Under the pieces are notes generated by a model. It saw only the letters and a list, made by a program, of their open reading frames with translations, did not search any database and had not been told where the DNA came from. 64,000 nucleotides of DNA from Cryomorphaceae bacterium (lineage in GTDB: Bacteria; Bacteroidota; Bacteroidia; Flavobacteriales; Schleiferiaceae). Within the stretch, counting starts at the first letter, position 1. The number at the start of each line of letters is the position of its first letter. A program made the translations under genes and the position numbers. The DNA is taken from positions 62,001 to 126,000 of the forward strand of contig JAJTFK010000005.1 in assembly GCA_021298655.1 (NCBI GenBank). Direction: 5' to 3'. Below, piece by piece: positions 24,126 to 33,075 of the stretch.

Positions 24126-24890
24126 GTGAAGCGCATTTTTCTCGTTCTGCTGGCCTTCGGCGCGCTTCGCGTTGCGGCGCAAATTGTCAACGTCGAGGCC
24201 ATGCGCGGACCCGCGGAGCAGGACACGACGGAGCAGGTTCACGGCCGGATTGACGGGGGGTTTTACCTTGGGGGAACCCAGGCCTTGCTGCTCAAGCTCA
24301 ACGGATCGGTCAACGCGACCCGCCGCGTGGGCGATCACGTTTGGTACGGCATCGCCAGCGCAAACTGGGCTACTCGATTGGGGGATAGCAAGTTTGATTT
24401 TGAGCGAAACGGTATGCTCCACGTTCGCTACAACCGCATTTACAGCGAGAAAATCACGGCCGAGTACTTTGTGGAATGGCAAAGCAACCTGCCCATGCGC
24501 ATTGCGCGTCGCTTTAACGCGGGCGGCGGTCCGAGGTATACCGCCATTTCGGCACCGGGAGTCAAGCTGTACATCAATCCCCTGCTGATGTACGAGTACG
24601 ATGTGGAGTCCTTCACGGCCAAAACGGATCACGCGCTCCGACTCAACACCTACGTGAGCCTCGATCGGCAGTGGGATCAGTGGCGTTGGACTACGGTAGC
24701 CTACTACCAGCCCCGCTTTGGTCGCTTCGAAGACATCCGCGCCATGATTAATTCCCGGTTATCTGCCCCGCTGCGGCCCGATCTGAGCCTGGTGGTCATC
24801 GGTCAGTTGAACTACGATGCCTATCCTGCGGGAACCGACGTGCCCCAATTTACGTTGTACAGTACAACGGGCCTGAGTTGGAAGTTCTAA
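24126..24890 (+). CDS. DUF481-like outer-membrane protein
   Basis: The GTG at 24126 gives a signal peptide (VKRIFLVLLAFGALRVAAQ) and a 254-residue product. The mature part is a run of beta-strands with aromatic girdle residues (YYQPRFGRFEDIRAMINSRL, FTLYSTTGLSWKF). It ends in Phe, as outer-membrane barrels do. The pattern resembles DUF481 (YdiY-like) proteins, whose function is unknown. It starts 5 nt after a perfect promoter box. The ABC/HlyD fusion begins 34 bp downstream and may share the transcript. Confidence 0.65.
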   Translation: MKRIFLVLLAFGALRVAAQIVNVEAMRGPAEQDTTEQVHGRIDGGFYLGGTQALLLKLNGSVNATRRVGDHVWYGIASANWATRLGDSKFDFERNGMLHVRYNRIYSEKITAEYFVEWQSNLPMRIARRFNAGGGPRYTAISAPGVKLYINPLLMYEYDVESFTAKTDHALRLNTYVSLDRQWDQWRWTTVAYYQPRFGRFEDIRAMINSRLSAPLRPDLSLVVIGQLNYDAYPAGTDVPQFTLYSTTGLSWKF

Positions 24891-24924
24891 CTGACACGGC
24901 ACGCTGTTTGGTACAAGCGGCCGT

Positions 24925-27180
24925 ATGGCAAAAACAAAATCACCTGAGGCATTTAAAAGGCTGTTTTCCCTGCTGCGCTGGGACCACAAGGATATCCTTC
25001 GCATCCTCTCTTTTGCCGTTTTAAGCGGAGCCTTCAGCTTAATGCTCCCCCTGGGCGTTCAGGCGCTTGTCGGGCAATTAATGGGGGGTCGGCTTTCGTC
25101 TACCTGGCTAATTCTTACGGTTTTGGTCGTGGTTTCAAGCCTTTTTATGGGTCTTTTCGGGCTCTTTCAAATGCGCTTGTCGGAGTGGGTACAGCAGCGC
25201 CTTTTTGTGCGCAGCGCGACCTACTTCATGTCGGTTATGCCCAAGCAGGTGCCCAACGAAGATCAGGCCACATGGTACGAGCGGGTCCACCGGTTTTTTG
25301 ACACCCTAACCATACAAAAGGAGCTGCCTAAAATTCTGGTTACGGCTTCGGCGGCCCTCCTTCAGCTCCTGTTTGGCTTTTTGCTCTTGCTGCTCTACGA
25401 CTTCATGTTTGTGGCCGTCTCCTTCCTGATTTTGGCCACAGCCGTCGTCATGATTCGCTACGGGTTTTCGCGCGGACTCGGCTTCAGCATCGACGAAAGT
25501 TCCGAGAAATACCGTATCGTGGACCAGATTGAGGGCTTCGCTCGAGAGCGCTCCAATAACCCCGACAAATTGCCGCCCTACGCCGAGGTTTCACGCCTTT
25601 TGGTTGGCTATTTGCGCAGCAGGCAGGACCATTTTAAGGTGGTTTACCGCATGAACGCCATTATGGTCGGTCTGCGCTTGGCCTTTACCGCCCTGCTGCT
25701 CATCGCCGGGGGCTGGTTGGTGGTCGACCGAAGCGTTTCCATTGGCCAGTTTGTGGCCGTGGAAATCATCTTTTTGACCATTTTGACGAGCCTTGAAAAG
25801 CTGGTTTCGAGCGCGGAATCCTTGTTTGACATGCTGACGTCGGTGGTCAAGTTGGACAAGGCGTTTTGGACCCGCGAACTCAAGCCACAAGCCTTTAGTG
25901 ATTTCGATATTGAACACGCCGATATCCCAGAAGAACTTCGCAAGATTTGCATGGAAACTCGGGCAACCGACCAGTGGGTACGGCCGCGCAGGTGGATTGT
26001 TGGGGTGTCGTTTTTTGTAGTCCTTTCGTTTTTTCTTCCGTGGACCCAAACGGTGGCTACCGAAGGCAACCTGGTCTTTGATGACCCCATGGACCGCATG
26101 ATGCCCCTAGCCATGGCCGAAGATGGTCGCCTGGCGGCGTGGTTGGTCCGCGAAGGAGCAGCGGTACAGCGGGGCGATACCTTGGCCCTGCTCGAGGAGA
26201 CCCGAACCGAATACATGGACCCCAACGTGCTCAGCAACACCGAACTGGGTCGCGATGCGAAGTCGGATGCCGTTGTGGGGTACCGGCAAAAGATGGACGC
26301 CCTAGATGTACAGATTCAGCAGGCCCAGATGGCTATGCCCTTGCAGGTTGCGGCCGCGTGGCGAAAGGTTCGGGCCGACAGCGCCAAGTTTCAGGCAGCT
26401 GCCCTAGAAGCCCGATATGCCTCTTTGCAAGCCCAGCGCGCAGACAGCCTCTTTCGATGGGGCGCCTTGAGCCGCTTGGAGTGGGAACAGCGCCAGACCA
26501 AGGCCCAAGAAGCCCGGTCTAAGGCCGAATTCACGGAGCAGGATTGGCAGTCTTCGCGGCTGAACGCCCGGAGCAAGTCCGCGGAGTGGAAGGAGAAAAT
26601 TGCCAAGCTACGAAGCGAACGCGCGGCGGCGGCGGCCGACATGGCTTCGGCGCAGGACGGGCTGGCGGATGCCGAAATCAAGGTTGCCGGCGTGCAGCGC
26701 CGCCAAAGCAACCGGGCCTTGCTTGCCCCGCGGGATGGTTTTGTGGTTCAGTTGAGCTACGTGGCGCCGGGGGCATCGGTGAAAAAGGACCAGCCGCTGC
26801 TGTACCTGGCCCCGGAGGGCGCTCCGGTCGTGGTGATGGCCAAGGTCAAACCCTTTGATGTTCCCTTGCTGTCGGTAGGTGACTCGGCGCTCTGTGCGCT
26901 CGACGGTTGGCCCATACTGCAAATTCCGGGTTGGCCGCGCTCGAGTGTGGGACTGTTTGAAGCCAAGGTTCGCTACATTGCCTCACAGGCCGATGCCGAT
27001 GGGCTTTTTGCTGTGGTTCTCGAGCCAACCGAGAAGTGGCCGACCAACGCTCGTCCGGGCACGCACGTCACGGCCACCCTGCTGCTCAACGACGTCCCCA
27101 TGTGGTTCGAGCTGTGGCGCCAATTCAACGGATTTCCCGCCAACGGACCGGGCGAGCCTAAACCTGCTGCCGCGCCGTGA
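24925..27180 (+). CDS. ABC-exporter membrane domain fused to HlyD-type adaptor, no ATPase domain
   Basis: Residues 1-320 resemble an ABC exporter membrane domain: about six hydrophobic segments, LRWDHKDILRILSFAVLSG, RFFDTLTIQKELPKIL, and SIGQFVAVEIIFLTI. After a linker (about 320-350), a further membrane segment and FLPWTQTVATEGNLV start a membrane-fusion protein of the HlyD type. It has split lipoyl halves (DGRLAAWLVREGAAVQRGD and ALLAPRDGFVVQLSYVAPGA), a coiled-coil hairpin of about 150 residues and a beta-barrel domain. No Walker A, signature or Walker B motif occurs anywhere in its 751 residues. Such parts are usually separate proteins with an ATPase domain. A TolC gene overlaps its stop. 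It should span the inner membrane and periplasm; the energy source is unclear. Confidence 0.75.
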   Translation: MAKTKSPEAFKRLFSLLRWDHKDILRILSFAVLSGAFSLMLPLGVQALVGQLMGGRLSSTWLILTVLVVVSSLFMGLFGLFQMRLSEWVQQRLFVRSATYFMSVMPKQVPNEDQATWYERVHRFFDTLTIQKELPKILVTASAALLQLLFGFLLLLLYDFMFVAVSFLILATAVVMIRYGFSRGLGFSIDESSEKYRIVDQIEGFARERSNNPDKLPPYAEVSRLLVGYLRSRQDHFKVVYRMNAIMVGLRLAFTALLLIAGGWLVVDRSVSIGQFVAVEIIFLTILTSLEKLVSSAESLFDMLTSVVKLDKAFWTRELKPQAFSDFDIEHADIPEELRKICMETRATDQWVRPRRWIVGVSFFVVLSFFLPWTQTVATEGNLVFDDPMDRMMPLAMAEDGRLAAWLVREGAAVQRGDTLALLEETRTEYMDPNVLSNTELGRDAKSDAVVGYRQKMDALDVQIQQAQMAMPLQVAAAWRKVRADSAKFQAAALEARYASLQAQRADSLFRWGALSRLEWEQRQTKAQEARSKAEFTEQDWQSSRLNARSKSAEWKEKIAKLRSERAAAAADMASAQDGLADAEIKVAGVQRRQSNRALLAPRDGFVVQLSYVAPGASVKKDQPLLYLAPEGAPVVVMAKVKPFDVPLLSVGDSALCALDGWPILQIPGWPRSSVGLFEAKVRYIASQADADGLFAVVLEPTEKWPTNARPGTHVTATLLLNDVPMWFELWRQFNGFPANGPGEPKPAAAP

Positions 27181-28529
27181 TTCGAAGCCTCGGACTTTGG
27201 ATGGCACTGGCGCCAGCGGCGTTTGGTCAGGTCCTTCCGTGGAATGAATTCCTCACGGCGGTCCAAGACCGTTCGGCCGATTTGCGGATTGCCCAGGCCA
27301 AGGTGCGCGAAGCCCAGGCCAAGCGCATGGCGGCTTTTGCAGCCTTCGAGCCCCGAATCGACCTGTCGAGCGAGGGCAAGGATTACGGAAACGACCTCCA
27401 GTACCGCCTTGATCGGGCCGAGGCCCGCATCGGCCTCCCTGGGGGCATGGACCTGGTTGGCGGCGCGTCCAATGCGACGGGGGCCTTCATCAATCCCGAA
27501 CGAAAAACGCCAACCGAGGGGTTGGCCAACTTGGGTATTTCAGCCCCACTGGGCGGCGCGCTCATCTTTAGTGACCGGCAGTTGGCGTGGGGCGCGGCCA
27601 GTCGCGACCTGGAAATCGAACAGGCCAAACTCGACCGCATCGAGCGCAAGGTGATGCTTGAGGCCGTCAAAGTGTACACCCTTTGGCAGGCCCAAAATGA
27701 GGTTCAATTGGCGGTTGACGATGCTTTTGACGTTGCCGAGGAGCGGCTTAGGTTGGTGCGCGAAGCATTCCGCCTTGGCGAGCGGAGCGAAATGGATACC
27801 CTGGAAGCCTACCTATCGTGGGTGGACCGGCAGGCCGACGCGGCCAAGCAGCAAAACATGACGGTGGCTGCATTGGCCGACGTGGAGCGGCTCCTGCGGG
27901 GGGCAGACGACGTTCGTTTGTCGTTGGATGGACTTCGGCCCGACGCGCGTCCGGTACTTTTTGCGGCCCCCCGATCCGCGGCGAATCCGGCAATCGGCGA
28001 GCTGCAGGTTCCTGAATTGACCATGGTTCATGCTGCCCTGCGCCGCGAACGGCTTGCGACCACCACCGCATGGGCGCAGTGGCTACCGGCGCCCTACGTG
28101 GACTACCGCATGCTTCAGTGGGGCGGGAGCGCCTGGAATCCGGAGGCGGTTCAATGGAAGGTCGGTCTTGCGTTGCCCTTGTTCAATCAGAAGGCCCGGG
28201 CGGACTTGGCTGGCGCACAGGCCCGGCTCCGCGCTGCCCAAGCCAACGCCTCGGCAACCCAAAATCAGCTGAAAGTACTCCAAAGCCAACTTTCCCAGCA
28301 AGTTACTGCCTTGGAACAGGAACGAAATGCCCTGTTGGCGTCGGAGACCGCGGCCTACGCCCTGCTTCAGCAGGAGCGCCGCCGGTTTGCCTTGGGCGAA
28401 AGCACCATGTTCATCCTAGCCAGCCGCGAAACCAAGTACCTGGAGTGCGTTCAAAAGCGAACCCTCGCGAGCGCGAAGCTTCAGTCCCTCGAGGCCGAGC
28501 GCCGGCTTTTGACCTCGCCATCCCTGTAG
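27177..28529 (+). CDS. TolC-family outer-membrane efflux protein
   Basis: The GTG at 27177 overlaps the fusion gene's TGA (GTGA) and gives 450 residues with a short signal peptide (ending AAFGQ). The chain shows the two internally similar helical halves of TolC proteins, with long Ala/Gln/Glu-rich helices (VREAQAKRMAAFAAFEPRI, and AQARLRAAQANASATQNQL) and short strand regions. It would form the outer-membrane exit duct for the HlyD-type fusion just upstream. The 3' end overlaps folC on the other strand by 49 bp. Confidence 0.85.
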   Translation: MIRSLGLWMALAPAAFGQVLPWNEFLTAVQDRSADLRIAQAKVREAQAKRMAAFAAFEPRIDLSSEGKDYGNDLQYRLDRAEARIGLPGGMDLVGGASNATGAFINPERKTPTEGLANLGISAPLGGALIFSDRQLAWGAASRDLEIEQAKLDRIERKVMLEAVKVYTLWQAQNEVQLAVDDAFDVAEERLRLVREAFRLGERSEMDTLEAYLSWVDRQADAAKQQNMTVAALADVERLLRGADDVRLSLDGLRPDARPVLFAAPRSAANPAIGELQVPELTMVHAALRRERLATTTAWAQWLPAPYVDYRMLQWGGSAWNPEAVQWKVGLALPLFNQKARADLAGAQARLRAAQANASATQNQLKVLQSQLSQQVTALEQERNALLASETAAYALLQQERRRFALGESTMFILASRETKYLECVQKRTLASAKLQSLEAERRLLTSPSL

Positions 28530-29743
28530 GCGGCCAAAACGTCGGCGACGACAAAGCTTGATCCGCCCACGTAAATGGCCTGAAAGCCGTCGTCCAGGGC
28601 GCGGTTGAGGGCCTGCGAAACCCCAGCGCATTCGACGACGTCCTGCCCCGCATCGCGCAACCGCTTGGCCCATTCGCCGGAGGGCAATGCGCGGGGAATG
28701 CTCGGTGCGCAGGCGTAAATCCGGCCGTTCGTGGGCAGCTTGGCGATCATGCCGTCGGTGTCTTTATCGCTGACGACTCCGAGCACCATGGCCGAACGCA
28801 ATCCGGCTCGTTCCCGGTTCCATTGATTCATGGCGGGGTCCCAGCCGTGGGCGTTGTGTGCGGAGTCGGCCACCACAAAGGGTCGGCGCGACAAAACGTC
28901 CCAACGGCCGCGCAGTCCGGTATTGTTCACCACATTCCGGAGTCCGCGCCGAATTTGATGTTCGTGCACCGGGATGCCCGCCAAGCGCACCGCCAGTTCG
29001 GCGAGGCGTGCGTTGCCTTTTTGGTAGTCGCCGGCCAAGTCGGTCGGGTAGGGCGCATTTTTAGGATCGCAAAGGAAGAGAAGGCTTTGATTGGCGGCGG
29101 CGACGTCCTGAAAAACGGGTAAAATTTCGTCGTCCCATTCACCCAGGACGACCGGCACCCGGTGCTTGATGATGCCCGCCTTTTCGCGCGCAATACTGGG
29201 GCGATCCGGCCCCAAAAAGGCCATATGGTCAAGGCCAATGCTCGTAATGACCGAAACCAAGGGGGTAACCACGTTGGTGGAATCCAGTCGTCCGCCCATT
29301 CCTACTTCAATTACGGCGAGGTCAACTCGGGCGTCGCGAAAGGCCGCGAAGGCCATCCCAACGGTGGCCTCAAAAAAACTCAGTTCAAGGGCTTCGATGT
29401 CGGGCCGGTGGGCTTCCACAAAATCGGCAACCCAGCGCTCGGGGACCAAGCGGCCCCCAATTCGAAAGCGCTCCCGAAGGTCGAGCATGTGCGGCGACGT
29501 ATGTAGGCCCACGATGCGACCCGACTCCTGGTAAATGCTTGCGAGCATGTGGCAGGTCGAACCCTTGCCGTTGGTCCCGGCCACGTGAATACAGGGGTAG
29601 GCGCGGTGCGGGTTGCCAAGCACCTCAAGCCACAATCTGGTTTTTTCGAGGTCGAGTCGGTAGGTTGCGGGGGTGCCACCCTGGCGCTGAAACATTGGGA
29701 GCCGCTGGACCAGCCAACTGCAGGCCGCCTCAAAGCGATCCAT
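28481..29743 (-). CDS. folC: Bifunctional dihydrofolate/folylpolyglutamate synthase
   Basis: The 420-residue protein (start ATG 29743) has the Mur-ligase-type P-loop HVAGTNGKGSTCHMLASI at about 50, then HTSPHMLDLRERFRIGG and VIEVGMGGRLDSTNV. Next come TSIGLDHMAFLG and, in the C-terminal domain, VADSAHNAHGW. It adds glutamate to folates. pabB earlier in the window feeds the same pathway. It lies 2 bp after the tonB gene on the same strand, so it may be cotranscribed with exbB-exbD-tonB. Confidence 0.93.
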   Translation of the reverse strand: MDRFEAACSWLVQRLPMFQRQGGTPATYRLDLEKTRLWLEVLGNPHRAYPCIHVAGTNGKGSTCHMLASIYQESGRIVGLHTSPHMLDLRERFRIGGRLVPERWVADFVEAHRPDIEALELSFFEATVGMAFAAFRDARVDLAVIEVGMGGRLDSTNVVTPLVSVITSIGLDHMAFLGPDRPSIAREKAGIIKHRVPVVLGEWDDEILPVFQDVAAANQSLLFLCDPKNAPYPTDLAGDYQKGNARLAELAVRLAGIPVHEHQIRRGLRNVVNNTGLRGRWDVLSRRPFVVADSAHNAHGWDPAMNQWNRERAGLRSAMVLGVVSDKDTDGMIAKLPTNGRIYACAPSIPRALPSGEWAKRLRDAGQDVVECAGVSQALNRALDDGFQAIYVGGSSFVVADVLAAYRDGEVKSRRSASRD

Positions 29744-29745
29744 GG

Positions 29746-30519
29746 CTAGGTGCGCTGGAACGTGTAGCGAATGGTCCCGATCTGCAGCTCCAGGGCTCCG
29801 GGATCGCCCTGCCAGCGGGTTTTCAAAGCCGCTTCTTCGGCCCGGCGAATAAGGCATTCCTCGGAAGTTGTGGAGCCTTTTTGGCCTTGTCCGTCGGCGC
29901 GCTTCACCACGCCGTTGCGGTCTACATAAACCTTGACTACAACGACCCCTTCGCCGTCGCAGTCGTAGCGGGGCTTGGGTCGTTCGAGGGCGGACCGTGT
30001 GCCGAGCTGGTAGTTTCCGCCGCCCGATCCCCCGGTGCCGTTGCCGGAGCCGGTCCCGTTGGGCGAACCCTGGTCGCCGCCGCCGGTGGTGGTTCCCTGG
30101 CCGCTGCCGGTTCCTCCGACTGTGCCGCCGGGCTTGCCGAAGCCCTTGAGTCGGTTCGAAAGCTCGTTGGAGGGTTTGGGTGCCTGTTCCGCGGGCTTTT
30201 CTACGCTGCGCTCAACCTTGGTTTCTTTGGGCTTCTCCGACGTCACCGAGGGCGCATCAACGAGATCCTGGGTAACCACTTCGGATTCGGCCGAAACCGG
30301 CTCGGCCGCCGAAGGCGCATCGGATCCGTCGGGCGCTGCTGCATCGTCGCCGGCTCCATCCAACGAATTGCCGAAGCTCACCGGGATGCCGTATTCCGGC
30401 GGCGGATCTTGGTAGGTCAGCCCAAAAAACGCACAAAGGACCAGCAACACGGCGTGCACCGAAAACGTGGTCACCAAGGCTTTTTGGCGGTCCTTTTTAT
30501 CGTGCGTTTGCTGGCTCAT
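29746..30519 (-). CDS. TonB-like energy transducer
   Basis: The 257-residue protein has one N-terminal transmembrane helix (about 15-37, ALVTTFSVHAVLLVLCAFFG). A long acidic/proline/serine spacer follows, then a glycine-rich stretch (about 125-170). The C-terminal domain has GVVVVKVYVDRNGVV and ends GTIRYTFQRT. This layout matches TonB-family proteins: inner-membrane anchor, periplasm-spanning linker, and a domain that contacts outer-membrane receptors. It sits directly downstream of exbB-exbD, which supply the proton-driven motor. SusC at 45.8 kb is a possible receptor. Confidence 0.8.
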   Translation of the reverse strand: MSQQTHDKKDRQKALVTTFSVHAVLLVLCAFFGLTYQDPPPEYGIPVSFGNSLDGAGDDAAAPDGSDAPSAAEPVSAESEVVTQDLVDAPSVTSEKPKETKVERSVEKPAEQAPKPSNELSNRLKGFGKPGGTVGGTGSGQGTTTGGGDQGSPNGTGSGNGTGGSGGGNYQLGTRSALERPKPRYDCDGEGVVVVKVYVDRNGVVKRADGQGQKGSTTSEECLIRRAEEAALKTRWQGDPGALELQIGTIRYTFQRT

Positions 30520-30541
30520 AAAGGGGCGATGCAGCGGGGGC

Positions 30542-30934
30542 TTAACGGGGATCGGTCGCGAGAACCAACTTGAGTCGGTTGCGGTAGGCGATGTCCATAA
30601 TGCGCACGGTTTCGCCGGTGGGAACCGACTCGTCGGCGCGCAGGATAACCACCACTTCAGGGTCTTTGCTGGCTAGGGTAAGCAGCTGGGTTTCGACCTG
30701 CTCCATCGGAAGTACCGTTTCGTTCACGCTGACCTGGAGGTCTTTGTTGATCGTCACGGTAATCGAGGCTTTATTCACGCTTTGGGCCTTGCTCTTGGGC
30801 AAGATGACGTCCAGCGCGCTGCTGGTGACCAGCGTGGAGGTAAGCATAAAAAAGATCAGGAGCAAAAACACGAGGTCCGTCATGGACGACATGCTGAATT
30901 CGGCGCTGACCTTGCTGCGGCTGCGTAAGTTCAT
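30542..30934 (-). CDS. exbD: Biopolymer transport protein ExbD/TolR
   Basis: The 130-residue protein has a short cytoplasmic N terminus and one helix containing SSMTDLVFLLLIFFMLTST. The Asp at residue 20 is the conserved proton-carrying residue. A periplasmic domain with VTINKDLQVSVNETVLP and VVVILRADESVPTGETVRIMD follows. It forms the motor with ExbB. The gap to exbB is 2 bp and to tonB 22 bp, all in one operon. Confidence 0.92.
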   Translation of the reverse strand: MNLRSRSKVSAEFSMSSMTDLVFLLLIFFMLTSTLVTSSALDVILPKSKAQSVNKASITVTINKDLQVSVNETVLPMEQVETQLLTLASKDPEVVVILRADESVPTGETVRIMDIAYRNRLKLVLATDPR

Positions 30935-30936
30935 GG

Positions 30937-31650
30937 CTACAGCGGTTCGTGCAGAAGATCCAGAAACTCGGTCGCGTTGACCTCCATCTTGTAAATAACC
31001 GATTCAACGCGCATTACCAGGTAGTTGTAGGCGAAGTAGGCGATAATGCCCACGATGAGGCCGGCTACGGTCGTGGTGAGGGCCACGTAAATGCCCTCGG
31101 CGAGCATGTCAACCTGCACTCCTGCGCCGGCATTGGCCATTTCGCGGAACGAGAGGATCATGCCGATAACCGTACCGAGGAATCCGAGCATCGGGGCACC
31201 GCCCGCGATGGTTGCGAGGTAGGGCATGTTCCGCTCGAGCTGCTGGATTTCCAGCTTTCCTTGGTTTTCGATCGAAGCCGAAATGTCTTGAAGGGGCTTC
31301 CCGATGCGCTTAATGCCTTTGGCAATCATGCGGGCAACCGGCGTATCGCTCCGCTCGCAGGTATTGAGGGCCGACTGCATGTTTCCGGCTCCGATAAAGT
31401 CCTTGATGTCGCGCATGAATTTATCGTCGAGCTTGCTCGCACGCTGCACGGCGAGGTAGCGGTCCACAAACAGGTAGACCATGAGCACCGAAAGGGCGAC
31501 CATGGTTCCCATAATTAACTGACCACCAATACCGCCCGAGAACATAAGGTCCATTACGGTCATGGTTTTTTCGGTAACTACCGGCTCTGCCGCGACGGCA
31601 CCGGAGGCGGCGTCGGCGGGCATTTCAATTTGAAGGAAGGGCAAATACAT
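30937..31650 (-). CDS. exbB: MotA/TolQ/ExbB proton channel protein
   Basis: The ATG at 31650 gives 237 residues. Three membrane helices are visible: LIMGTMVALSVLMVYLFVDR, then APMLGFLGTVIGMILSFREM, then YVALTTTVAGLIVGIIAYFA. The latter two are the conserved pore-lining helices of the MotA/TolQ/ExbB family. It works with ExbD to convert proton flow into force on TonB. It heads the operon exbB-exbD-tonB-(folC). A TGTATTTG box upstream (minus strand) is a possible promoter but not an exact match. Confidence 0.93.
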   Translation of the reverse strand: MYLPFLQIEMPADAASGAVAAEPVVTEKTMTVMDLMFSGGIGGQLIMGTMVALSVLMVYLFVDRYLAVQRASKLDDKFMRDIKDFIGAGNMQSALNTCERSDTPVARMIAKGIKRIGKPLQDISASIENQGKLEIQQLERNMPYLATIAGGAPMLGFLGTVIGMILSFREMANAGAGVQVDMLAEGIYVALTTTVAGLIVGIIAYFAYNYLVMRVESVIYKMEVNATEFLDLLHEPL

Positions 31651-31705
31651 AGGCACTAAATTCCGAAGACTTCGGAACAAATACAGTGCCGAAGCCCACA
31701 AGTTA

Positions 31706-33013
31706 TTAACCGAAGATAATCCAGCGCTGGACCGCGTAGACGGCAATTCCCGCCAAATAGCCCAACAAGGCGAGAAACGAAATCTTCTTTAAGTACCAGC
31801 CAAACGGAATTTTCTCCAAACCCATTACGGCAACGCCTGCGGCGGAACCAATGATGAGGATGGATCCGCCGGTACCCGCCGTGAAGGCCAGGTACTTCCA
31901 AAAGAACTCGTCTTGGGCGAAGAAGGTGCCCGGAACCATGTCGTACATGCCCATGGCGGCGGCCACAAGCGGAACGTTGTCAATAATGGCGCTGAGCACG
32001 CCGATGATTCCGCCCACGAGGTACACGCCGAGTTCGGTGGTGGTGTCAAAGGTGGAATCCAAGGTTCCCGCCAAATCCTTGAGCTGGCCGGCGGTTTGCA
32101 GGCTGGCCACGGCGAGCAGGATTCCGAGGAAGAAGAGCACCGAAGGGGTGTCGATTTTGCGGATGACACCGAGTATTCCCAACTCGTTGCGCACGGCGTC
32201 GGACTTCTTGCGGTGCAGCAGGTCGGTGACCACCCACAGCACGGCCAAGCTGAGCATCATGCCCATGAACGGAGGGAGGTGCGTGACGGTCTTGAAAATT
32301 GGAACAAAAAGAAGTCCCCCGACGCCGAAGGCCAGGGCCAATGTTTTTTCGCGCTGGGTTATGTGACCCGACCCTTCGTTGTCGGCAACGGCGGGTCGTT
32401 CGATCTGTCCTTTGAGGGTAAAGCTCAGGTACACGAGGGGGGCGAGCAGGACGGCAACGGACGGCAAAAAGATGTAGGTCATGAGGGTGCCCGTTGAGAC
32501 GTATCCGCCGATCCACAGCATGGTGGTCGTCACGTCGCCAATGGGGCTCCAGGCGCCGCCGGCGTTCGCGGCGATGACGACGATTCCGCCAAAAATCCAG
32601 CGCATTTGCTGGTCGTTCACCAGTTTGCGGACCAGGGATACCATGACGATGGCGGTTGTCAGGTTGTCCAATACCGACGACAAAAAGAAGGTGAGCCAAC
32701 CGAGGGTCCACAGCAAGACCACGGGTTTGGTGGTGCGGATGCGGTCTGTGATGACCGAGAAGCCCTGGTGGGCGTCGACTACCTCGACGATGGTCATGGC
32801 GCCCAGCAAAAAGAACAAGATGGAGGCAATTTCGCTGAAGTGCTCCAGGAGCTCGTGTTCGATGAGGTGGATGTCGGCGCCGCCGAGCACGTATACGGAC
32901 CACAGGATAACCCCCGTGAGCAGGGCCGATGCGGCCTTGTCGATTTTAATGCTGTGCTCAAAGGCGATGGCCGCGTAGCCAAGCACAAAAAGGGCAATCA
33001 TCAGGGTGTACAT
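31706..33013 (-). CDS. nhaD: NhaD-type Na+/H+ antiporter
   Basis: The 435-residue protein has about a dozen hydrophobic segments. Motifs typical of NhaD/ArsB-like transporters are present: FFLSSVLDNLTTAIVMVSL, NAGGAWSPIGDVTTTMLW and AIIDNVPLVAAAMGMYDM. The buried Asp/Asn residues in these loops bind the ions. It would export sodium in exchange for protons, fitting a marine or saline habitat. A TACCTTAG box on the minus strand (33040-33047) lies 26 nt upstream. It appears to be transcribed alone, with 55 bp between it and exbB. Confidence 0.92.
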   Translation of the reverse strand: MYTLMIALFVLGYAAIAFEHSIKIDKAASALLTGVILWSVYVLGGADIHLIEHELLEHFSEIASILFFLLGAMTIVEVVDAHQGFSVITDRIRTTKPVVLLWTLGWLTFFLSSVLDNLTTAIVMVSLVRKLVNDQQMRWIFGGIVVIAANAGGAWSPIGDVTTTMLWIGGYVSTGTLMTYIFLPSVAVLLAPLVYLSFTLKGQIERPAVADNEGSGHITQREKTLALAFGVGGLLFVPIFKTVTHLPPFMGMMLSLAVLWVVTDLLHRKKSDAVRNELGILGVIRKIDTPSVLFFLGILLAVASLQTAGQLKDLAGTLDSTFDTTTELGVYLVGGIIGVLSAIIDNVPLVAAAMGMYDMVPGTFFAQDEFFWKYLAFTAGTGGSILIIGSAAGVAVMGLEKIPFGWYLKKISFLALLGYLAGIAVYAVQRWIIFG

Positions 33014-33075
33014 AGGTCTAGGAATGTAGTTTAGTGGACCTAAGGTAGGTGCTTCAGGTTAATTCTGCGGTTGAT

